Source of the DNA: Streptomyces triculaminicus
Lineage (GTDB): Bacteria > Actinomycetota > Actinomycetes > Streptomycetales > Streptomycetaceae
Direction: 5' to 3'
DNA length: 64,000 nt
Assembly (NCBI RefSeq): GCF_017349075.1
Contig: NZ_JAFMOF010000003.1
Span: 372,001-436,000, forward strand
Shown: piece by piece, positions 58,145-64,000 of the stretch
Layout of the letters: each line of letters opens with the position of its first letter
Position numbering within the stretch: position 1 is the stretch's first letter
The notes under the pieces: generated by a model
What the model saw: the letters and a program-made list of their open reading frames with translations, nothing else
The model's database searches: none
Told to the model about the DNA's origin: nothing
Made by a program: the position numbers and the translations under genes

Positions 58145-58178
58145 ATACCAAGTTCACCCACCCGGGTGAACTTGGTAT
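58145..58178. terminator. Perfect 15-bp palindrome after the dehydrogenase gene
   Basis: ATACCAAGTTCACCC (58145-58159) and GGGTGAACTTGGTAT (58164-58178) pair perfectly with a 4-nt loop, 11 nt after the stop. It is most likely a terminator, but its symmetry and moderate AT content would also suit an operator for the STAS gene 92 bp downstream. Confidence 0.7.
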
Positions 58179-58269
58179 TGGTTCGCCTGAAGGCGGCAAC
58201 TTTGTGGTGTGAGAGGCAGTCAGTTCTTTAGAACCACATCCACATCAGGGACCACTCCCGGGAGCGCAT

Positions 58270-58596
58270 ATGCACATCAGGGGCGATCACGCCGAACTGG
58301 TCGTCGGGGGCCGCCTCGACGTCCGCAGCGCGGCGGACGCCCGTACGGTCCTGCACTCCGCCCTGGACGGCGGCCGGGGCGACCTCGTCCTGGACCTGAC
58401 CGAGCTGGACTCCTGGGACGCCACCGGGCTCGGCGTCATCATGGGCGCCCACCGCCGGGCCGGCCGCACCGGCCGGCGGCTCGTCCTGCGCGGGGTGCCG
58501 GACCGGATGCAGCGACTCCTGGTGGCCACCCGGCTGCACCGCATCCTCGCCATCGAGGAGGACTGCCCCCGGCGGCGCCCCCTGCCGCACGTGTGA
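58270..58596 (+). CDS. STAS-domain anti-sigma factor antagonist-like protein
   Basis: This 108-aa single STAS domain has HAELVVGGRLDVRSAADART, DLVLDLTELDSWDATGLGVI and VLRGVPDRMQRLLVATRL. The usual phosphorylated Ser of the DSSG motif aligns with Thr in DATGLGV, which may still be phosphorylated. In Streptomyces such proteins bind anti-sigma kinases of the RsbW type. No anti-sigma or sigma gene is adjacent. ATG 58270 has GGGAG upstream. Confidence 0.88.
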   Translation: MHIRGDHAELVVGGRLDVRSAADARTVLHSALDGGRGDLVLDLTELDSWDATGLGVIMGAHRRAGRTGRRLVLRGVPDRMQRLLVATRLHRILAIEEDCPRRRPLPHV

Positions 58597-58874
58597 GACC
58601 CCCGTGTGCAAACGGGGCGCCGGACGGGCCCGGTGAGCCCCTCGAGGCGCGAGTGCCCCGATCCTCATGAGACTGTGACGTCCCGTGGCGCCGGGGCACC
58701 CTTCCCGTCGTAGATACTGTGGCAAGGTCTGTTCGGTTTCCCGCCGCCTACGAAAGCCCACGGCGGGCACCGGACCGGAATCGACGGCCCGGACAGCTCC
58801 CGGCCGGAGGTCGAAGGAGTGCGGACAGGCCGGAGGACACGACGGCACGCCACGCATCTTGGGGGCTCTGAACC

Positions 58875-61475
58875 ATGGACCCGACGAACCGCGGATCCGA
58901 GGAATTCCACGACGACGAGCGGACTCCCGACGAGCCGGGCGCCACGGGGCGCCCGCCGCGCGAGTCCGCCGCGGCACCGGAGGTCCCCGCCGCCCAGGGT
59001 CCGGTCCGCGTCGTCCAGCTCGTCGCCGGTGACTACCTCCTCACCGTCAACCCCGTCGACGGCAGCGAGATAGAGCCCTGCCCGCCCGGCGCCCTGCCCG
59101 CCAGACCGGAGCGCCACGGCCCCGAGCGGCGCGAAGGCCTGCGCCTCGCCGCCGCGCCCCCGCCGCCCGCCCGTCAGGCCGGGCCCCAGCTGCCCCTGGT
59201 GGGCCGCTCGGAGGAGCGCGAGCGCCTGGGCCGGCTGCTCTCCCGCGGCCGTTCGGTGCGGCTGACCGGCCCCTCCGGCTCCGGCCGCAGCGTCCTGCTG
59301 GACGCCGTCGCCGAGGACTGCGCGGGCCTGGCGCCCGACGGCGTCGTCCGGCTCAGCGGCTACCACCGCACGCCCACCGACCTGCTCCACGAGCTCTTCG
59401 CCGTCGTCCACCACGCGCCGCTGCACCGCCTCGAGCGGGGCGAGTTGCTGGCGGCCGTGCACGAGATCGGTGCCGTGGTCGTCCTGGACGACCTCGAGTT
59501 CGGCGGCGCCGCGCTCGACGAACTCCTCGACGCCACACCCGAGTGCGCCTTCCTCCTCGCGGCCACCCCCGACGTCGCCGCGCCCTCCACCGACTCGCAC
59601 GTGGAAGAGGTCTTCCTCGGCGGCCTGGACCGCACCGGCTGCCTGGAGCTGCTGGAGCTGGCCGTGGACCGGCCGCTCACCGACGAGGAGGCCGACTGGG
59701 CCGCGGACCTGTGGTTCGAGTCCGAGGGCCTGCCGCTGCGGTTCGTCCAGGCCGGCGCGCTGCTGCGGCAGAAGGACGAGCTCGCCTCCGCGCCGGCCGC
59801 CGCCGACGACGGGTTCGGCGTCTTCGCGGAGCGGCCCTACGCGGCCGCGGGCGACGGCGAGGACGAGGGGCGGCCCGCGTCGCTGCCCAGCCTCGCCGAG
59901 GCGGCGGGCCCCGCCGTCCTGCTCGCCTCCCGCCTGGACGAGGCCGCCCGCAACGCCCTGCGCTTCGCCGTCGCGCTCGGCGGCGAGATGCCCCACCAGG
60001 CGCACCTGCCGGCCCTGGCCGGCGACACCCACGCCGACGCCGCCGTCGGCGACCTCCTCGCCTGCGGGCTGATCACCCCCGTCGGCGCCCACTACCGGCT
60101 CGCGGCCGGCGTGGCCGAGCAGCTCCTCGCCGGGGGCTACGGCGACGAGGCCGCCGCCCGGGCGCACTCCGCCGCCCAGCACTACGCCTGGTGGGCCGGG
60201 CACCCCTCCGTCACCCCCGAGCGGATCGCCCAGGAGGGCGAGGTCATCCTCGCCGCGCTGGGCGCCCTCATCGGCGACGGCGACTCCGGGCACCGGGCGG
60301 CCGCGGTGCTGCTCGCCCGTACCGCCGCACCGGCCTTCGCGGCCGCGCTGCACTGGGGGGCCTGGGAGCGCGCCCTGCGGGCCGGGCAGGAGGCCGCACG
60401 GCTGGCGGGCGAAGTCGGCGAAGAAGCGTATTTCCACCACGAGTTGGGCGTGCTGGCGCTGTGCACCGGCAACCTCGACCGGGCCCGCGCCCAGCTGGAG
60501 GCCTCCATCGGGCTGCGCGGCGTGCTCGCCGACAAGCGCGGCGCGGTCGCCGGACGCCGGGCGCTGGCGCTCGTCGCCGACCGCTCGGGCCTGGCGATGG
60601 GCGCCCGTACGGTGCCCGGCGGCGGCCCGGCGCGCACCGGCTCCACGCGCGTGCCGCCGCTGCCCCCGCTGCGCACGCCCTCCGGCGAGGAGGTCCCGGC
60701 CGCCCGCCGCGAGGAGTCCGCCGCGCCCCCGGCCAAGCCGGCCACGGCGCGCCCCGTGCGGCCGCAGCCCGCCGACTCCACCACCACGATCGTCAGCCGT
60801 GTGCCGGCCGCGGCCGGTGCCCCGGCGGCGGCCGCCGCGCCGGTGCCCGTACCGCCCGCGCCCCCGCGGCGCGGCCCGCTGGGCCGGGCGTCGTGGGCGC
60901 ACAAGCTCATGGCCGGCGGCAACCGGCGCAACCTCCTCGCGGCGGGCGCGGGCGCCCTCCTCGCCGCCGTCCTCGGCACCGTCGTCACCCTCGGCGCCAC
61001 CACGGGCGGCGGGGACGGAGACCGCTCGGAGACGGTCCGGCCCGGCCAGTCGGCGGACCGGCAGGACGGCGACGGCGGGCTGAGCGCCGACGAGCCGGCG
61101 CCGGGCGAGAGCGGGCGCCCGCAGGTGCCCGGCCACGCGGGCAAGCCCGGGCAGTCGCCCGGGCCCAGCGGGACGGCCGGCTCGCCCGGCGCGTCCGGCA
61201 GCCCCTCGCCGTCCGCGTCCGGCAGCGGCGGCCCGGCCACCCAGTCGCCCACGCCGGGCCGGCCGTCCCAGAGCCCGACCCGCTCGCCCGGCGGCGGGGA
61301 GAGCCCCAAGCCGACGCCGCCCACGCCGACGAAGACCGAGGAGAAGCCCCCGACGACGCCGCCCACGCAGCCGCCGACCAAGGACCCGCTGCCCCCCACG
61401 GCCGCCGGCTCCAACTCGGCGAGCGGTCCCGCCCCGGGCGGGACCGGCTCCGGCGGCGGCACCCCCGTCGCCTAG
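58875..61475 (+). CDS. Large membrane-anchored NTPase-like protein with extracytoplasmic Pro/Ser/Thr tail
   Basis: This 866-aa protein has an N-terminal disordered region, then an AAA/STAND-like NTPase region with LTGPSGSGRSVLL (Walker A, about 130) and AVVVLDDLEFGG (Walker B). A helical region resembling LuxR-type ATPase regulators follows (YFHHELGVLALCTGNLDRAR, TPR-like), then a linker, one membrane helix (about 686-708, LLAAGAGALLAAVLGTVVTL) and about 150 residues rich in Pro, Ser, Thr and Gly, probably outside the cell. No DNA-binding domain is visible. The function is unknown; a membrane sensor or scaffold using ATP is a reasonable inference. Confidence 0.85.
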   Translation: MDPTNRGSEEFHDDERTPDEPGATGRPPRESAAAPEVPAAQGPVRVVQLVAGDYLLTVNPVDGSEIEPCPPGALPARPERHGPERREGLRLAAAPPPPARQAGPQLPLVGRSEERERLGRLLSRGRSVRLTGPSGSGRSVLLDAVAEDCAGLAPDGVVRLSGYHRTPTDLLHELFAVVHHAPLHRLERGELLAAVHEIGAVVVLDDLEFGGAALDELLDATPECAFLLAATPDVAAPSTDSHVEEVFLGGLDRTGCLELLELAVDRPLTDEEADWAADLWFESEGLPLRFVQAGALLRQKDELASAPAAADDGFGVFAERPYAAAGDGEDEGRPASLPSLAEAAGPAVLLASRLDEAARNALRFAVALGGEMPHQAHLPALAGDTHADAAVGDLLACGLITPVGAHYRLAAGVAEQLLAGGYGDEAAARAHSAAQHYAWWAGHPSVTPERIAQEGEVILAALGALIGDGDSGHRAAAVLLARTAAPAFAAALHWGAWERALRAGQEAARLAGEVGEEAYFHHELGVLALCTGNLDRARAQLEASIGLRGVLADKRGAVAGRRALALVADRSGLAMGARTVPGGGPARTGSTRVPPLPPLRTPSGEEVPAARREESAAPPAKPATARPVRPQPADSTTTIVSRVPAAAGAPAAAAAPVPVPPAPPRRGPLGRASWAHKLMAGGNRRNLLAAGAGALLAAVLGTVVTLGATTGGGDGDRSETVRPGQSADRQDGDGGLSADEPAPGESGRPQVPGHAGKPGQSPGPSGTAGSPGASGSPSPSASGSGGPATQSPTPGRPSQSPTRSPGGGESPKPTPPTPTKTEEKPPTTPPTQPPTKDPLPPTAAGSNSASGPAPGGTGSGGGTPVA

Positions 61476-61492
61476 CCCCGGGGCCCGGCGCC

Positions 61493-61537
61493 CACGCGAA
61501 GAGGGCCCGTACGGTGCGTACGGGCCCTCTTCGCGTG
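61493..61537. terminator. Bidirectional terminator, 21-bp perfect stem
   Basis: Arms 61493-61513 and 61517-61537 are perfect complements with a GTG loop, containing AGAGGGCCC. It lies between the convergent NTPase-like gene and nucS. Confidence 0.9.
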
Positions 61538-61576
61538 GTGCGGCGGCCGCCCGGAAGGGTCCGGGCGGCCGGCCGC

Positions 61577-62236
61577 TCAGAACAGTCGCAGCTTGTCGTC
61601 CTCGATGCCGCGCATCGCGTCGTAGTCCAGGACGACGCAGCCGATGCCCCGGTCGGTGGCCAGCACGCGGGCCTGGGGCTTGATCTCCTGGGCGGCGAAG
61701 ACGCCGCGCACGGGGGCCAGGTGCGGGTCGCGGTTGAGGAGCTCGAGGTAGCGGGTGAGCTGCTCCACACCGTCGATGTCGCCGCGCCGCTTGAGCTCCA
61801 CGGCCACCGTCGCGCCGTCCGCGTCGCGGCAGAGGATGTCCACCGGGCCGATGGCCGTGGGGTATTCGCGGCGGATGAGGGTGTAGCCCTCGCCGAGGGT
61901 CTCGATGCGGTCCGCCAGGAGCTCCTGGAGGTGCGCCTCCACGCCGTCCTTGATCAGGCCGGGGTCCACGCCCAGCTCGTGCGAGGAGTCGTGCAGGACC
62001 TCCTCCATGGTGATGATGAGCTTCTCGCCCGCCTTGTTGATCACCGTCCAGACGCCGTCGCCCTCCTTGAGGGTGCACGGCGGCGACATCCAGTTCAGGG
62101 GCTTGTAGGCCCTGTCGTCGGCGTGGATCGAGACGCTGCCGTCCGCCTTCACCAGAATCAGGCGCGGGGCGGAGGGCAGGTGGGCGGTGAGCCGGCCCGC
62201 GTAGTCCACGGAGCAACGGGCGATGACGAGACGCAT
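61577..62236 (-). CDS. nucS: Endonuclease NucS (mismatch-specific EndoMS)
   Basis: This 219-aa DNA mismatch endonuclease takes the place of MutS/MutL in actinobacteria. It has an N-terminal DNA-binding domain (MRLVIARCSVDYAGRL, LNWMSPPC) and a C-terminal RecB-like nuclease domain with the D...E-x-K site in GPVDILCRDADGATVAVELKRRG. The C terminus DDKLRLF matches the beta-clamp-binding peptide required for activity in mycobacteria. ATG 62236 gives full family length. Confidence 0.96.
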   Translation of the reverse strand: MRLVIARCSVDYAGRLTAHLPSAPRLILVKADGSVSIHADDRAYKPLNWMSPPCTLKEGDGVWTVINKAGEKLIITMEEVLHDSSHELGVDPGLIKDGVEAHLQELLADRIETLGEGYTLIRREYPTAIGPVDILCRDADGATVAVELKRRGDIDGVEQLTRYLELLNRDPHLAPVRGVFAAQEIKPQARVLATDRGIGCVVLDYDAMRGIEDDKLRLF

Positions 62237-62443
62237 GGTGAGCCACGCTACTCGACTCCTGCCACTTCACGCGATTCGCCCTGGAAGGCCCCCTCGGGCT
62301 TTGGCCAGTTGTCGGTGTTCTCCTGGTGGGGCAGCAGGGGCCGGATTACCGTTGAAGCGGGCGGTCGTCGTACGGGCACAGGGCGTCGTCGTCCGCTCGC
62401 CCATCCCTGAGACCCCGCTCGCGGGGTCGCGAGAGGAGAACCC

Positions 62444-62836
62444 ATGTCGCTCGACGTCTCACCGGCCCTCCTCGAACAGGCCGAGCGAGGCGAGGTCGAC
62501 GAAGCCGATTTCGTCGACTGCGTCCGGACCTCCCTGCCCTACGCATGGGAGATGATCAGCTCCCTGGTGGACCGGCTCAAGGTCGAAGGCGGACAGTTCG
62601 CCGACAACCGGACGCCCCCGCCGGACGAGCAGGCGCGTGGCCAGCTGCTGCGCGCCCTGGCGAGTGACGCGATTCGCGGTGCGCTGCAGCGGCACTTCGG
62701 GGTGCGCCTGGCGTTCCAGAACTGCCACCGGGTGGCCGTCTTCCCGACCGACCCTTCGGTGGACGAGCGACTGGCCCGCTTCACCTCGGTGAGGGGCCAG
62801 CTGCTGAACCAGTCGCCGGAGCTCCGGGACTGCTGA
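62444..62836 (+). CDS. Small conserved Streptomyces protein (SCO5389 family)
   Basis: This 130-aa cytoplasmic protein begins MSLDVSPALLEQAERGEVDE and contains FVDCVRTSLPYAWEMISSLV, ADNRTPPPDEQARGQLLRAL and LAFQNCHRVAVFP. It matches a strongly conserved Streptomyces family of unknown function named after the S. coelicolor member, as I recall it. ATG 62444 follows GAGAGGAGA. It is divergent from nucS, with 207 bp between. Confidence 0.88.
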   Translation: MSLDVSPALLEQAERGEVDEADFVDCVRTSLPYAWEMISSLVDRLKVEGGQFADNRTPPPDEQARGQLLRALASDAIRGALQRHFGVRLAFQNCHRVAVFPTDPSVDERLARFTSVRGQLLNQSPELRDC

Positions 62837-62981
62837 CGCGTCCTGTGCTGCCGCTCCGAGTGCGGGAGGTGCGGAGAAACGGGGGCGGCAGCTCCGCCGG
62901 GGCCTGTGGCCGGCGGACGGGACGGGACCATGCGGGACCATGCGGGCGCCGACCGGTCGGGAGCCGGCCGGAGGCCCCGGG

Positions 62982-64000
62982 TCAGGCGAGGAGGGGCAGC
63001 ACGTCCGCGCCGAGGCGGCGGAGGTTCTCCTCGGTGGCCGCGAGGTCGCCGGAGCCCTCGGCGAGCAGGGCGAAGCGGCCGATGCCCGTGCGCTCGCGGG
63101 TGGCCGCGAGGCGGTCGGCGCACAGCCTGGGCGAGCCGACGGGGTGGAGATCGCACAGCAGCTCCGTGTACGCGAGCGGATCGCGCATCCGGCGGATCCT
63201 GCCGTCGACGGTCACATGCGCCGACAGTCCGTGGTGCAGCCAGCCCGGCATCGTCTTCAGCAGCGTCTCCCGCGCCTCCTGGCACCGGTCGGCGATCTGC
63301 ACCACCCCGGCCGCCACATGACCGGCCGACGCCACCTCATCGGGTGAACGCCCCTCCTCCAGCGCGCACTTGCGCCACAGGGCGACCATGTCCGCCTTCT
63401 CCTGGTCCTCGCTGTGCATGCCCAGCAGCATCGGCAGCCCGTGCGCCGCCGCCAGCCGCACGCTGGCGGGCGAGGTGCACGCGACGACCACCCCGGGGCC
63501 GGTCGAGTCCAGCAGCTCGTCGGGCCGGGGCACCACCGGGACCTCGCGGAAGGAGAACCGTTCTCCCTCACTGCCCACCCGGGGCTCCCGCAGCCAGCGC
63601 ATCAGCAGTTCGAGCGACTCGGGGAACCCTTCTTCGTACGCCTCCAGGCCCGAGTTGAAGACCTCGAGGTCCACCCAGGGCCCGCCGCGGCCCACCCCGA
63701 GGGTGAACCTTCCGCCCGAGGTGAGGTGCAGCAGCGCCGCCTGCTCCCCCAGGGTCACGGGGTGGGTGGTGGGCAGGACGCTGACGGCCGTACCCACCCC
63801 GAGGGTGCGGGTGCGGCCGAGCAGCAGGGCGGCGAGGGTCACCGCGGACGGACACACTCCGTACGGCACGAAGTGGTGCTCCGCCAGCCAGACCGCGTCC
63901 AGCCCCGCCTCCTCGGCGACCTCCGCCGAGCGGACGGCCCGGTACAGCGCCTCCCCGTGCCCCTGGCCGGGGAATTGGGCGGCCAGGACAAATGCTCCAA
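62982..64000 (-). CDS. LLM-class (luciferase-like) flavin-dependent oxidoreductase, 5' end outside window
   Basis: The frame is open to the right edge, so only the last roughly 339 residues are seen. The bacterial-luciferase-like TIM barrel is shown by EEAGLDAVWLAEHHFVPYG, TRTLGVGTAVSVLPTTHPVT, LGEQAALLHLTSGGRFTLGV and the C-terminal region. Such enzymes use reduced FMN or F420; the substrate cannot be told. A GTG at 63869 is an internal codon, not the start, because homologous sequence continues upstream of it. Confidence 0.9.
   Translation of the reverse strand, partial: GAFVLAAQFPGQGHGEALYRAVRSAEVAEEAGLDAVWLAEHHFVPYGVCPSAVTLAALLLGRTRTLGVGTAVSVLPTTHPVTLGEQAALLHLTSGGRFTLGVGRGGPWVDLEVFNSGLEAYEEGFPESLELLMRWLREPRVGSEGERFSFREVPVVPRPDELLDSTGPGVVVACTSPASVRLAAAHGLPMLLGMHSEDQEKADMVALWRKCALEEGRSPDEVASAGHVAAGVVQIADRCQEARETLLKTMPGWLHHGLSAHVTVDGRIRRMRDPLAYTELLCDLHPVGSPRLCADRLAATRERTGIGRFALLAEGSGDLAATEENLRRLGADVLPLLA

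Noticed and set aside
58665..62270. 1201-codon minus-strand open frame over the NTPase-like gene
   Set aside because: The sequence is Gly/Arg/Ala repetitive with no motif; both NucS and the NTPase-like protein lie in other frames.
63257..63869. Complete short LLM oxidoreductase starting at GTG 63869
   Set aside because: Family sequence (EEAGLDAVWLAEHHF) continues upstream in frame to the window edge, so the gene is cut off by the window.

Overview
The window is typical Streptomyces chromosome. It has very high GC, GTG and TTG starts, many 4-nt start/stop overlaps, long GC hairpins used as terminators, and a conservon. From the single-domain response regulator through lysA-hom-thrC-thrB-rho-rpmE-prfA-prmC-glyA-atp-chiC to nucS, the gene order matches what I recall of the S. 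coelicolor core chromosome. I see no phage, plasmid, transposase, CRISPR array or rRNA.

Layout. 1-1.6 kb: end of an OmpR-type regulator and its histidine kinase. 1.85-5.6 kb: the actinobacterial fused E2/E1 2-oxoglutarate decarboxylase. 5.85-11.7 kb: two tandem secreted M4 metalloproteases sharing a promoter layout; only the first has a TTA (bldA) codon. 11.8-14.0 kb: GH25 lysozyme, MarR regulator, PP2C-like protein. 14.1-20.2 kb: a conservon (sensor-kinase-like, roadblock, DUF742 and GTPase proteins) followed by a styrene-monooxygenase-like flavoprotein. 20.2-24.2 kb: a secreted coiled-coil protein, a small unknown, a TetR regulator, and a divergent pair of diiron proteins (AurF-like and ferritin-like). 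24.4-25.4 kb: polysaccharide deacetylase and tRNA-Arg(CCG).

25.6-34.6 kb: aspartate-family amino acid genes (an ArgRS-like fragment, lysA, hom, thrC, thrB) and rho. 34.9-42.7 kb: LCP protein, rpmE, prfA, prmC, threonylcarbamoyl-AMP synthase, an LMW-PTP homologue with Ser at the nucleophile position, a serine hydroxymethyltransferase and a WecA-like transferase. 43-50.8 kb: the complete F1Fo ATP synthase operon atpIBEFHAGDC. 50.9-56.2 kb: DUF2550 protein, a membrane protein, and a ChiS/ChiR two-component system next to a GH18 chitinase with DasR-like repeats at its promoter. 56.5-64 kb: PduO adenosyltransferase, 3-hydroxyacyl-CoA dehydrogenase, STAS protein, a large membrane-anchored NTPase-like protein, NucS, a small conserved protein, and an incomplete luciferase-like oxidoreductase.

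Two patterns cut across the window. Four genes (16.6, 19.4, 25.9 and 53.2 kb) each appear to lack exactly one base, most simply explained by sequence errors. At two gene 3' ends (51.4 and 56.4 kb) the last codons plus stop are duplicated next to a G/C-rich hairpin repeat.
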